From: Eulemur rufifrons
Lineage: Eukaryota; Chordata; Mammalia; Primates; Lemuridae
NCBI RefSeq assembly: GCF_041146395.1
Contig: NC_090995.1
Location: 14,387,501-14,451,500 of the forward strand
Direction of reading: 5' to 3'
Length of the DNA stretch: 64,000 nucleotides
A program made the translations under genes and the position numbers. Shown piece after piece: positions 11,898 through 22,618 of the stretch; positions within the stretch are counted from its first letter, which is position 1, and each line of letters begins with the position of its first letter. The notes beneath the pieces were generated by a model that saw only the letters and a list, made by a program, of their open reading frames with translations, was not told the DNA's origin and did no database searches.

Positions 11898-12489
11898 ACA
11901 CGCACCCACACACCACCATTCCACTGTGGAGTAACGTATTTCTGCATTGTCTTGCATATGGTCCAAATTAGCACCTGCATAGTTCAGCTATTAAATGAAA
12001 AACAGCTCTTTACTTGACCTATGGAGTTTTTGTGTACTAGAACCTATCCAACAGCATTCTGTCTTCCCTTATCAGATGTGTGTGGTATGACATAATGAAT
12101 GTAACACTTCAGCGCAGTTGGCGAGATTTCAATTCCCAAGCACGGGGTTACATTTCCCTGCCTCGCTGTTTTGAAAGCAGACGGTTTGCGTTGGGTAGCT
12201 GATGCTGAAGCCCTGGATTTTTTTCCCTCAGAGATCTCAAACTGAATCTGAGAAACCAGTAACCCAAATTTAATAACAGTCTAAAAATTTACTCACTGAA
12301 CAAGAGCTTCTGAGAATAAGAGATGAAAACTCCAGAGAAACGTTAGGTGAATGTGTGGGGCCAGCCCAAGAGTCTCTATTATCTAAAGTTTTATAAAGGA
12401 TAATAGTATTGCGTGGAGTATTTAATTCTGCCTTTAAGAATAAGTTTCCTGTTTGTTGTCTTGATAAAGCAACATCTAGATCAAAATTT
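11073..12489. other. Unannotated sequence with one microsatellite
   Basis: Apart from the CT/CA repeat at 11851-11913, nothing is recognised. The segment 12100-12200 has several CpGs and is a weak candidate for conserved non-coding sequence. Confidence 0.4.
11851..11913. repeat. Compound (CT)n/(CA)n microsatellite
   Basis: Six CT units are followed by about fourteen CA units (to 11893) and then imperfect CA/CG-CA repeats. Purine-pyrimidine alternation of this kind is likely polymorphic. Confidence 0.9.
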
Positions 12490-12790
12490 TAAATGATTTT
12501 CTAATATTTTTAAAATTATATTTAATTTTCTATTTTAAATTATTGTGTGTACATCATAGTTGTAAATATTTATAGGGTAAATGTAATGTTTTGATACTGG
12601 CATACAATGTGTAATAATCAAATCAGGGTGACTGGGGTTTCCATCACCCCAAAGCATTTACCTTTTCTTTGTGTTAGAAACATTCCAATTCCACTCTTTT
12701 AGTTATTTTAAAGTACACTATAACTTATTGTTGACTATAGTCATTTTATATTTAATCACATAAAATAATATTAATATTATTGTACTGTTC
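12490..12790 (-). mobile_element. L1 3' UTR fragment (L1MA/L1PB-like), antisense
   Basis: Read on this strand it gives the L1 3' end: 'GACTATAGTCAACAATAAGT', 'TGGAATGTTTCTAACACAAA', 'GGGGTGATGGAAACCCCAGT' and 'TATGCCAGTATCAAAACATT'. The fragment at 45298-45439 is the same part of the UTR in the other orientation. 5' truncated, no coding sequence. Subfamily uncertain. Confidence 0.78.
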
Positions 12791-14699
12791 ATGTGAACTT
12801 TTCTATTTTGCCACTTCTATTTTTTTTTTTCTTTTAAAAAATTTGCTAGCCTTTGAATTGGGACAAACATAAGATACACATATGTCTGAAGGGTCTAGGC
12901 TTAATGGACAGAGAAAAAATGTTTTGAGACATGTAAACAGACTTCATAGAATATACAGATAATATGTTTATTTACTCAGAAAAAGAAAAGTGTGATTTTG
13001 ATTGTAATATGAATTTTTAATGACATAAAAGATTAGTATTCCTGATGAATGGTGGCTAAACCTTATTCACTGGGTAAAGAACAAGAAATGGATTCCAGTT
13101 TGAACAGAAGAGGTCTAGTTTAGATAATACACTGACTTTCTATATCACATGAATTAAACCAGCACGTACTTTGAAGTGTAATCATAAAAGAGACAAATAT
13201 AGTTTTTTCAAAAACTTTGAAAAGGAAAAATTTCTCTAGCTTTTGCAAGCGGTAGGTAGGAATTTCCAAAGTATACAGGAAATTACTTAAAATATATCTC
13301 AAAGGTCCCACAACAATAATAGTTCATCTTATTTAGTATCAAACTGCAACTGTGATTTGTTTTGTATCAATTTAAAAAATACTTTATAAGTGTTCATTGC
13401 AAACACTGGAATAGCCAAGAAAATAAAGTTACATTTTTAAAAAAGTATGCGCTGAGCATTGGTATGAAATGCACAATCAAGATGATGTTGAGCAATTTAG
13501 CGCGGCTGTTCATTATGGGCAGATGAGAGGAAATCATTAAAGCGACTTCCAGCCACCTGACTTAACCTTAAACTAGAAGCAAGAGAATCGAGAGAAGTTC
13601 TTCCAACAGAGGTCACGGAGATGGTTTGCATGCCAATAAGGGAAAGAGGGTGACAAAGTGTAAGTTTCTTTGTGAGATATGTGAATGGTTTCAGAAAATG
13701 AAGTTGGCAGCTTTCCAGTTTTCCTTCTGGGGCCCCATGTTTATAATTCCAGTAGCTAACAGTCACGTAATTACAATTTCAATTTTACTTTGAGAATATT
13801 ATTGGGCTTCTTTTGTGCCTGATCGTCTGAACAGCTGAGTCTTCAAGTGGCGGTGTCTACTCAATGTTCCAAACATTTTAAAAAAATAAAATGAGAATCG
13901 TATCTGGTACCATTATTAAAATAAAAAAAATTCTCATGCCCACAGAAGATGAGAGGATTGCTTTCTTATTTGCTCTTCAAGAACAACACATGCAAGCATC
14001 TGTGAAGTCAACACAGCTGCGGGGCCCGCTGACCATACTGTGTGCTCTGTATCCTTTCTAGCTTTTGTAGATGCAAGTGTAAGACATATGAAATGTATTT
14101 CCTGTCATGATTCCAGAATATTTGCATTTAAAATCAGTATTTCAGTAATATTGTATCTGGAACCAACGGAAGATAGCTTATCTCAGTATTTTTCAGTATT
14201 ACCTTTACTTCATAGTAAAGCCTTTCTTTCTATCCATGATACATTTTGCTTAGCAAAAAGATTTTACTGGGAATGACAAATTCATAACGGATAAGTTACC
14301 AATAATTTAATGAGTAACATTTTATTTTCTTGAAAATGAAAGGAAACTGTTTTACTAATTTCATGAATTGTTTTGTAATGCACCCTTTCAGTATTGCTGC
14401 CTCTGCCTCTGGTCTCTTTCCACCTCAAACAGAGCCCCGTAAGCAGCCCCAACATGTGTAGTATCCTTTTCAAGTCAAAATGAAGTGTCATCTCGTCCAC
14501 CTAAGCAGCACCTTCCCAATAGGCAGAATGAGTCACTGTTTCACAGGTTCTTGCGTAACACTTTATACCCATCTTAACACATGTTCCATGAATTAACAAG
14601 TACTATCATTGCTAAACTCAAGCACCATCAGTGCCTAAAAAACCCCAACTTACTTACAAGTCCCAACACCTCAGGCTTCAGATGGCTGTCCCATCCACT
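12791..14699. other. Unannotated A/T-rich sequence
   Basis: No recognisable gene or repeat. Frames at 13120-13311, 13497-13766, 14040-14276 and 14282-14500 lack recognisable domains. Confidence 0.45.
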
Positions 14700-14990
14700 G
14701 ACCAATAGCTTTTCCTTCCCTGTCTGTGTTGCCCGACGGTCCAGTTTCCTCTCTGAAATCGCCTGTCCCGCTCGCTCTCTGCCAGAACACCACTCATTTT
14801 TAAGGCACGGTATAAGCCACACTTTCTAGGTGAAGTCTCCCTTCCCTCCTTAGCGAGAAATAAATTTACTATCCACTCATCTCCTTTGTGTCAATGTGAT
14901 ACTGTCCTTCCTAACTGTTGTTTCTTAGAAGTCCAGACAGAGACTCAATCATTTTTGTATACCCTAGAGTATCTGAAACGTCTTTTGACA
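14700..14990 (+). mobile_element. L2 LINE 3' region, diverged
   Basis: The order of 'GTCTCCCTTCCCTCCTTAGC', 'ATCCACTCATCTCCTTTGTG' and then a 'CCAGACAGAGACTCAATC' / 'TTGTATACCCTAGAGTATCT' pattern resembles the L2 3' region ('GAAGCCTTCCCTGA', 'ACTAGACTGTGAGCTC', 'TCTGTATCCCCAGTGCCT'). High divergence, so the call is moderate. Confidence 0.45.
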
Positions 14991-16680
14991 GAGTAACATT
15001 TTCAGGTAAAAACTTACCTATATCCCCAATACATGAAAATATGCTTTAGAATTTCTTGGTTAGGTTTGCAGTTACAATTTCGACTTACTTTTAATTAATC
15101 AGTAAAAGCAACGAGGCTGCTGTAAGAGAGATTTTAAATAAGGGGAATCTGAGTGACAGTTGCCATCCTGTCTATCAGCCGTATCTTTCCCTAATATCTG
15201 GGTTTTCTTTAGGGAGTACGATACCAGGAAAATCAGGACTCACACAGTTAAGCTGCAAACAGCAACACACTTTCAAAGATTTTTCAGTGACATGGCCCCA
15301 GAAGCACGAAAGAGTAGCAGGGGCTGTCAGAGTTGCACTGCAGCAGAAGTCCTCTTAATCTGACACAGTTGGGCTGTGATTGGCCAATTTGTCAAAGGAA
15401 CAATGAAGGGGAAGGATCATGAAAAGAATAACAACAATTTTTTAAATGTGCTTTAGAGAGATATATCTACCTTTGAATTATGGGACTTTTAAAATTATAA
15501 AGTTGAATCAAATATTAATCTATTCTGCATTTATGTCACCTTATTAGCACAACTAAATACGATTTATGATTTGGAAGGAGAAGAAGAAACAACAGCAGAA
15601 GGGGAAAAAAAGGGAAAGGAAAAAGAACAAAACCAACATCATCAATGAATACTATTAATTAGAATTGTTGTGCATTGTTTTTCAGGAATGAATGTGATAA
15701 ATTTGTGACACATGACCTTGTTTTATGATTAAAAAAACTTTAAAAATGACTTGGATTCCTTTTTTCTAACCACTTAAAAATTAAAGTGGCTCATGCAAAA
15801 AACTTTATTAAACATAGAATTTGTAAACATGAAACTGAGAATAAAGCTTCTGTTGGAATAAACTGAAGTATTTTTGTTCTGCACAGTAGATCTATTGTAA
15901 TTAGCTGATTAGAAATTAGGACAATAAGTCTCTAGTAATCATCAATTTAAATTGGATACAGGAGGCCAGCACTTCTGGGTGCTGTTCAGTGATAGTAAAT
16001 CCATGGTGAAAGAATTTCCAGGCTGACTGAATATCACATCTGGGTGAAGCATGTCTGCTTCTTTCTTTTTCTTTTATTTACCAAATACTGCATGGGACGA
16101 AGGAATGTCAGGCTACCCTCTCTGATACAGATGCAGAACACATGCATTTTGCACTGGCTCAAAGCAGGGCGGCAGACACTGGAGGCACTGTTGTGGGCTG
16201 GCAGTTAAAACCATCCATTCTCACTAACTAATGGTTCAAAGATACACCACATTTAGGAAAAGAGGCTGCCTTTTGGGTGACTGGTGTGTTAAAAGCTAAG
16301 TCCTAAAAACTTAGAGTGGAAAGAACCACATGTTTCAAGATCATGCTAAATTTGAAATATTTCAAACCAAGAGAAATCCGGTCATAGCAAAAACAGAGGA
16401 TCCGAACAAAAATTCTTCGCAGATATGTCTGCAACGAATTCCCCAATTTTACTTAATATTGTTTGTGAGAAAAGGCACTTGGCCTCCAAAATCATAAAGA
16501 TCTTGGAAAATATGCCAAGTAAGAGAAAGATTATCATGTGACAGAAGCCAAACATCTCTTCACAACTTCAAAAATAATCCAGGTGAGAGGATGATATTTC
16601 AACTACCTGGAGTTAGCCCTTCCTTTTTGCCTAGTTATCTCACATGCCATAAGTCAGATGGAATACATCTTAAATTGTAA
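14991..16680. other. Unannotated sequence
   Basis: Nothing recognisable except a purine-rich tract at 15570-15632. The 67-codon plus frame at 15160-15363 has no known domain. Confidence 0.45.
15570..15632 (+). repeat. Purine-rich tract
   Basis: About 60 bases almost entirely A and G with a few C ('GAAGGAGAAGAAGAAAC' and onward). Simple low-complexity sequence. Confidence 0.75.
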
Positions 16681-16875
16681 TTACAGCTAACTTTTCTTGA
16701 GCACTGAATGTGCCAGTCAATCTGTGAACATAGATATTATATTCTAAAATATTCACAGATATGTACTCTTTTTGGTTCTCCCAGCGTACTCAAAAGGTAG
16801 GTAATGTTATATCTTTCATTTTAAAAAAGAGAAAAGTAAGGCTAAAAGAAGCTAGGCAGATGGAGCTGGGTGCTG
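16681..16875 (-). mobile_element. MIR SINE
   Basis: Antisense MIR pattern: 'CTTGAGCACTGAATGTGCCA', 'CATTTTAAAAAAGAGAAAAG' and 'AAAAGAAGCTAGGCAGATGG', in consensus order, with an A/T-rich insertion in the middle. Confidence 0.6.
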
Positions 16876-17394
16876 CGTAACTCTAAACTCCTAACTGCCA
16901 ACTGCAACCCCATACTCCATGCAGTTTCGGCTGAAATCAGGGTATACGCACAGGATCAGGGTAATTTGTCAAATGACCTGTTGCTATTTCAGATGTCTTT
17001 TATTTCTGTTTATAACTTATAGGGCTTATTATACCCTCTGAGTGCCTAAAGGCACCAAAAATGGCTTCTCATTAATATCAATTCCTGCGGTCTTCATTCT
17101 CCATCCCAGGATAAAAACCCTGTGAAAAGCAGGGTGGGGGGAAGAAGATCCTAAACGTTTAGGTGTAACATTCTCTGATGTGTCCAGATAACAGAAAACA
17201 AAACAAGGAAATAGGAGGGAGTTGACAAGTATATACCAATACTTTCATCGTTAACAGGGAAGGTCAAACACCCACTCCTCTTTGCACTCATTGTTTAACA
17301 GATCTCAATGTTTGTGTGTTACTCTTGTAATATGAATGCTATAAAATGATAAATTAAAAGAAGAATATTGATAAACTTTTGAATTTTTATGAAA
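16876..17394. other. Unannotated sequence
   Basis: Nothing recognisable; one GGGTGGGGGG run near 17132. Confidence 0.45.
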
Positions 17395-17890
17395 GATCGT
17401 CCATTCATTCACTTATTTAACAAGTACTTACTGAGTGCCTCTAATAAACTCGGCCTTAAACCCTAGACAGAGAATGGTGAACAAGAGAGTTGTAAATTCT
17501 GCTAGAGAATAGGGATGTTAATCAAAACCCACAAACAAATGTGAACCTTACTGATGACAGTAACTAAGAAGGAGAGGTACATGGTGCAATGAGACTTAAA
17601 ACAATAGAAACTCTCCTAGCCTGTTAGGCCAAGAAAGGCTTTTCTGAGAAAGTAATACTTGAACTGAGATCTTAACTTTGAGTAGGAGTTAACCAGGTAA
17701 AGAATATGGGGGATAAAAAACATCCCCCAAATGGAAACTGTATATGTGAAGGCCCAGGGACAAGAGAGAGCTTTGCAAAAACATGAACTAAATGAAGGTC
17801 AACGTAGCTAGAACACAGAGAGCAAGGGCTGTAGAGACAGAGCTTAGGGCCCCTTATTGGCTGTGGTATCTCAAGAGCAATCAGAAATCA
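17395..17890 (-). mobile_element. L2 LINE 3' third
   Basis: An antisense L2 readable over nearly 500 bases: 'CCATTCATTCACTTATTTAA', 'TACTTACTGAGTGCCTCTAA', 'GAATGGTGAACAAGAGAG', 'GGCCAAGAAAGGCTTTTCTG', 'GAACTGAGATCTTAACTTTG', 'GAAGGCCCAGGGACAAGAGA' and 'TAGGGCCCCTTATTGGCTGT'. Each matches the L2 order on the minus strand. The copy is fully decayed. Confidence 0.82.
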
Positions 17891-18002
17891 TTCACAAATT
17901 CAAAGTGAAGTAACGGCCCGGTGTCTGTCTTCCTCCTCATACACCAGCAGCGTTTGGCCCAGACCATCACTCCTTCTTCAAACAATTCAGAGTGCTCTTG
18001 AG

Positions 18003-18030
18003 TTGTTTTGTTTTGTTTTGTTTTATGTTT
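18003..18030 (+). repeat. (TTTTG)n simple repeat
   Basis: Four GTTTT units followed by a T-rich run; low-complexity. Confidence 0.85.
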
Positions 18031-18299
18031 TTTGTGGGTTTTCTTCCTTCCTTTTTGTCTGTTTGTTAACTGCTTAATATCCCAGCTCTTAGAGTAAGGC
18101 TGGGCATGAAGTAGACCATGAGGCTGATCTACAACATGATGACAGAACTATTGACTCTTAACTGAATTATCAAGGTAGATACTGGTGATTTTGGCACTGC
18201 AGATTCTAGCTCTTATTAATTTGTGAAATGCCTAAACAGAATTAATTATATTCTCTCACAAACCAACTTTTCTCCTGACTTCCCTAGTTTAATTAATGA

Positions 18300-18480
18300 A
18301 ACACCATTCATTTCTCTGACTGGCGAGGGTATTCAGAAGCATATATATATCTTGTTATTATTTGTAGTCTTGTATGAAATGTAAGCTGTGGGTACATTTC
18401 TTATTCCTTATTAAATTCTGTACAGCAACTAACATAACACCCTGTGCTCAGCATATGCTTAACATTAAGAGTTATTAACC
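18300..18480 (+). mobile_element. L2 LINE 3' end, diverged
   Basis: 'TGTAAGCTGTGGGTACATTT' then 'AACACCCTGTGCTCAGCATA' corresponds to L2 'ACTGTGAGCTCCTTGAGGG' and 'AGCACAGTGCCTGGCACATA'. Upstream part uncertain. Confidence 0.5.
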
Positions 18481-19604
18481 TAACTTGATAAATAGGGCAA
18501 AATGTATTGCAATTTCTAGCTACATATCATTTTGCGCTTGGATTTAAAAGAAAATCTTTATGAATCTAAATATGCTATGATGAATATATTAATTTTACAG
18601 AAATAACTTTTAAAATATAGACATGTGATGTTATATCTGCATAGATATAAAGATTCAGCTGTAAAAATATGCTGATCCAGTAAAAACAAGTATTGTAATA
18701 TATACTCTGTATAATAAAATTATTCAAATTCCTGTAATTCATCTGATGTCATATTTAGCAGACGTTAAAACTTTATATCTATAGTGACACAATTAGCCAA
18801 ATTTAATTACTAGACATAGTATATTTTTTGCACATTTCTTTAATATTTTCACTAAAATGTAAAATATTTTCATCTGAATTTTGTAGAGCAAAGTAATTGA
18901 TATTCTCCAATGATAAACTACAGAAGTGGTCACTTTCTATACACAGGGGGGCACTAGTTAATCTTGAAAACGCTCTGAGACACAGAACATAAACAACGTG
19001 CGCATAGGAGGAAAACAATAATTCACCAGAAAACGCACAGAGAAAAAACAGACTACATTTAAACAAATACAATGAACATTATAGGTGATATCTAGTGTCA
19101 CGTCTGGAGTGCACTTTGGGAGAATTATGAAATTCCCAGGACTAATACTGAAACATGATTATATGCATTTCCCAGCAGTCTACGGAGAAAATATATGAAA
19201 AGCAATTTGCAGCTGCTCTAAACCAACCACTGGCAATGGGAATACTATGAACATTGCTCTGTTTCCACAGGCTAATCAATACTAAGCTCTGAGCTTGAGA
19301 TCGAGTTACTTTGTTACTTTGCCCAAGGGATGTACACTTGAACAGAACAGGTGGCTTTTAAGAGGAAAGAAGGGTAAACCTGATTGGACAGGCAGGCAAT
19401 GCTACCTGCTAAAACCACCTGGTCTCAGTCCGCTGTTGCAGTTCTGCTCTCCGCCGGCCCTGATGCCCCCACACTCACGCCCCCAGTGCTCCGGCCAGGC
19501 CCCACGACTTAACCACTTCCCCAGCACGCTGCAAATCAGAGCCTCCCTCACAGATGTAACTCCTGGGCAGTCGCTCAGCACCCTGGCTCAGAAGGGCCGC
19601 AGGC
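18481..19604. other. Unannotated sequence with a GC-rich end
   Basis: 18.5-19.3 kb is A/T-rich and featureless. From 19400 to 19604 the sequence is clearly GC-rich with about nine CpGs. A 117-codon plus frame at 19295-19648 crosses into the L1 fragment and has no domain I recognise. Confidence 0.45.
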
Positions 19605-19885
19605 TTGGTTCATTTATTTTTAATTTTGATAAGACATACATAACATAAAGTTACACTGTAACCATTTTTAAGTGTACAATTCAGTGCCAGTAAGTACCTT
19701 CACACCACTGTGCAACCGTTGCCACCACCCGTCTCTAGAACTTTTTCATCATCCCAAACTGAAACTCCGCAGCCGTTAAACAGTGGCCACCGTTCTACTG
19801 TCTTTACGAATTTAACTACTCTAGGTGCTGCATGTATGCGGAATCGTATGGTATTCTTCCTTTTGCCCACACTTGGTTTAAATGC
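19605..19885 (-). mobile_element. Old L1 (L1M-type) 3' region, antisense
   Basis: 'ACATAACATAAAGTTACACT', 'TTAAGTGTACAATTCAGTGC', 'CACTGTGCAACCGTTGCCAC' and 'ACTACTCTAGGTGCTGCATG' are the antisense of a very common old L1 3' region. A piece after 'GCAGCCGTTAAACAGTGG' is deleted relative to the usual arrangement. No coding capacity. Confidence 0.78.
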
Positions 19886-19984
19886 TTTGCTGTCACTGCA
19901 TTAAAATTCTCAGAAATTGTACAACAAAGGCCCCTCCGTTTTGCACGGGACTCCTCAAAGATTAAATAGCTAGTCTCGGCTTCA

Positions 19985-20201
19985 CACAAAAACATCTCCA
20001 CGTCCTTCTGAGTTCACCTGAATTTCACCTCCTCTGCGAGATGCACGGCAGGTGCTACAGCGCTCTAGCCTCCTTAGAGCATTTGTATTTTACTCGTCGA
20101 CCGTCCACTGCACATTGCATGGTGATTCTTTATGTCTTCTCTGCTGGAAGAATTGTTTGCGTCTTACTTGGCCTTGTATCCTTTGTGCCTAGTGTAGCAC
20201 C
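19985..20201 (+). mobile_element. L2 LINE 3' end, interrupted by an LTR
   Basis: 'CCTGAATTTCACCTCCTCTG', 'CAGCGCTCTAGCC', 'TCTGCTGGAAGAATTGTTTG' and 'CTTTGTGCCTAGTGTAGCAC' reproduce the L2 3' end up to its final CAGTGCCTGG part, where the MLT1 LTR begins. The LTR therefore appears to have inserted into a pre-existing L2 tail. Confidence 0.62.
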
Positions 20202-20571
20202 TGGGCTATGGAATGAATTCAGAATTCCTATGTTGCAACCCTAACTACCAAGGTGATAGTATTTGGAGGTGGGGCCTTTGGGAGGTAATCAGGTTTAGAC
20301 GAAGTCATGAGTGGGGACCTCATGATGGGGTTACTGCCCTTATAAGCAGAGACACTAGAGAGCTTACTCTTGCTCTCTCAGCCACATGAGGGTACAGTAA
20401 AAAGGCAGTGGTCTGAAAGCCGGGAGGAGAATCCTCATCAGAAATCCACTATGCTGGCACCCCGATCTCAGACTTCTGGCCTCCAGAACGCTGAGAAAAT
20501 AAATGTCCGTTGTTTAAGCCACCTGGTCTTTGGTATTTTGTTACAGCAGCCCGAGCAGACGCCCCGACACA
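20202..20571 (+). mobile_element. MLT1-type LTR (ERVL-MaLR), solo
   Basis: A nearly complete MLT1 LTR in sense orientation. Diagnostic blocks in order: 'TATTTGGAGGTGGGGCCTTT', 'GGAGGTAATCAGGTTTAGAC', 'GGTTACTGCCCTTATAAGCA', 'AGCTTACTCTTGCTCTCTCA', 'GACTTCTGGCCTCCAGAACG', 'AATAAATGTCCGTTGTTTAA' and 'TTTTGTTACAGCAGCCCGAG'. The AATAAA near 20498 is the LTR's poly(A) signal. No internal retroviral region or second LTR follows, so it is a solo LTR. The 105-codon ORF at 20370-20687 is a by-product. Confidence 0.92.
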
Positions 20572-20830
20572 TCACGAGAGTTCTACAACATTCACTGATA
20601 GACGCATGGCTGTGTGCACCCACAGTGGATCAGCCTTGGCACTGTGGCTGGACTGTGAACATAACAGGAACTGAAGAGGAACAATGAAACTCTCCACTGG
20701 GAGATGGGATCATTTTGGTGATCCAGACGTTGTAGTTAGGGGCTTGTCCCAAGCAGTGAAACTGTGAACTGTGACCTTGTCCTTCTATTCTCCGGGAAGC
20801 ATGACCCAACCATAGAATAATCTGACAGGA

Positions 20831-20942
20831 CTGTTCTAGTGTTTCTGACTCGGAGAGTACTCTATCTAGCTCCTTTTTCTTAGAAATACGGCTACCCTAC
20901 TTGTTCGTAGATTTCATGTCAACCCTGCAGTCTCATCTGGGG
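20831..20942 (+). repeat. Diverged direct repeat, copy A
   Basis: Shares 'TGTTCTAGTGTTTCTG' exactly with copy B at 21623. A further alignable stretch runs from 'TACCCTACTTGTTCGTAG' to 'CAGTCTCATCTGGG', at roughly 70 percent by eye. I do not recognise the family. Confidence 0.6.
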
Positions 20943-21204
20943 ACCAATGCCTACCTGGGTCCAAGAAGGATGGCTAAATAGGCTTCAAAATATGTATCAA
21001 TAAAATGCATAATTTTTAGATGCTGAAGGAAATGGCCTAAAACTGGAGCCTTTTGCCATAAACTAACCGCCTTCCACACCTCAACAATAAAACTGAATAA
21101 AAGTTCTCCAAGTGGAGGCATCATGGTGGCGCTGTGCAAAAAGCCCGTGGCAGGAGGCTGGCATCGTTCTGGTTGGCCAGCCACACTCCTGCTCGCTCTG
21201 GAGC

Positions 21205-21300
21205 TCTAGCAGTAAGGCTCTCTGAGCCTCAATTTCCTCATCTGTCAACAAAAAAGGATTTGGTGAGGTTGATCACCTTGAGCCCTGAACATTTTACAAT
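21205..21300 (+). mobile_element. MIR SINE fragment
   Basis: 'CTCTGAGCCTCAATTTCCTC' followed by 'ATCTGTCAACAAAAAAGGAT' is the conserved MIR centre. Flanking MIR arms are lost. Confidence 0.6.
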
Positions 21301-21622
21301 TCCTTGCAGCCACCAACTTCCCTCTCACTTACGTGCTCAGTACAAGTAAAAAGTTAACCAAAAAAGAACTTTCCTTCTTGCTAAAAATCAACCACGATAT
21401 TTCAAATTAAATAGTTTAGCATAATCGACTTCGTGTGATGAAAGGAATACAAAGATTGTACTGACTTTAAAAATGTGGCTTTTCCCGTAAAGACTTGGAA
21501 TCAAGGCACCATGACCTCTAGTTGAACTACTGCTCAGACATGTTATTTTTTAAAGGACATGATAGAGGTTATACACTTTTGGTAATTACTCTTTCTGTTA
21601 TTCTTTTAAGTCCTCCAATAGG

Positions 21623-21717
21623 CTTGTTCTAGTGTTTCTGTTAGGTCCTTTTCTAGGCAACGATACTACCTGACCTGTTTGTAACGTTCACGTCAGCTCT
21701 GCATTTTCATTTGGGTA
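21623..21717 (+). repeat. Diverged direct repeat, copy B
   Basis: Partner of the block at 20831, about 790 bases downstream and in the same orientation. It is shorter by about 20 bases directly after the shared 'TGTTCTAGTGTTTCTG'. The pair could be two copies of one unnamed repeat or the degraded LTRs of an old provirus. Confidence 0.6.
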
Positions 21718-22400
21718 GATACGACAAGAAAACGAGCCCGGCTGGTGGAGAGCTTTACATAAAAGGAAATGCTATAGTGCTGGGAATTCCTCTTTAATTT
21801 TAACTTTAAACTCGATCTTTCGGTTGCATGACTGACCACCTTATTATTACTTGTACTGAAAAAGGTCCCATCGATAGGGAATGTCTTAGGTCCACAGACC
21901 AAAGACAAATGCTGCCATTGTGCAGCAGGGTATAATCTGTCAAGAAAGTGCACAGACACTGACAACCATTTCTTTCCAAAGTAAGGTGTTTCACAAGAAA
22001 AAAAAAAATGCATGTCTATCACTTCTCCTTTTTACTGTACATTATATTATATCTATTTCACCTTGCTGACAATGACTTTTTTCCTCATTTTTGCTCTATT
22101 TTGTTGAAATACAATTTAGGGAATATTATCCATACCTCTTTTATAGACCTTCTGCACCAACATTGCCTTTATTAAACATAATACAATGGATCTTGGATTC
22201 TTCATCTTTAAAAAATGAACAAAAGTAACTTATGACAGAACCATCCACGCATGATCATACCCTTTATTTTTGTGTGGAGATTCAAAGTGGTGTTTCAAAC
22301 TATTATTTGATAGGAATGTTGAACAACACTTTTTATTAAAAAAAAAATAACTTCAATTTTTCTATTTTCTAACATATACTTATACCTTAACTTTCTATAC
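21718..22400. other. Unannotated A/T-rich sequence
   Basis: No recognisable gene or repeat. The 109-codon minus frame at 21693-22022 and the one inside it share no known domain. Confidence 0.45.
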
Positions 22401-22618
22401 CAGGGGTGGGTGAACTTTTTCTATAATGAGCCAGTAAATATCTTAGGTTTTGTGAGCCATATAGGTTCTGTTAAAATTCATCCACTTTGCCATCTAGCAT
22501 AAAAGCAGCCATAGACAATACATAAATGAATGAGGGTGGCTTTGCTCCAACAAAGTATTGTCTACACAGCAAACAGCAGGCTGGATTTGGCCCATGAGCA
22601 GTGGTTTGCCAACTCCTG
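22401..22618 (+). mobile_element. MER20 non-autonomous hAT-Charlie DNA transposon
   Basis: A full-length element of 218 bases with terminal inverted repeats 'CAGGGGTGGGTGAAC' and 'GTTTGCCAACTCCTG'. The internal blocks 'ATATCTTAGGTTTTGTGAGC', 'AAAGCAGCCATAGACAATAC' and 'GCAGGCTGGATTTGGCCCAT' are those of MER20. The 8-bp flanks 'TTCTATAC' and 'CTCTATCC' agree at six of eight positions, as expected for an aged hAT target-site duplication. MER20 encodes no transposase. In placental mammals some copies act as regulatory elements in endometrial stromal cells; nothing here shows this copy does. The 69-codon minus frame at 22494-22703 is a by-product. Confidence 0.9.

Noticed and set aside
19295..19648. 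117-codon plus frame, the longest in the window
   Set aside because: GC-rich segments lack stops by composition; no domain, no exon context, and the end runs into an L1 fragment.
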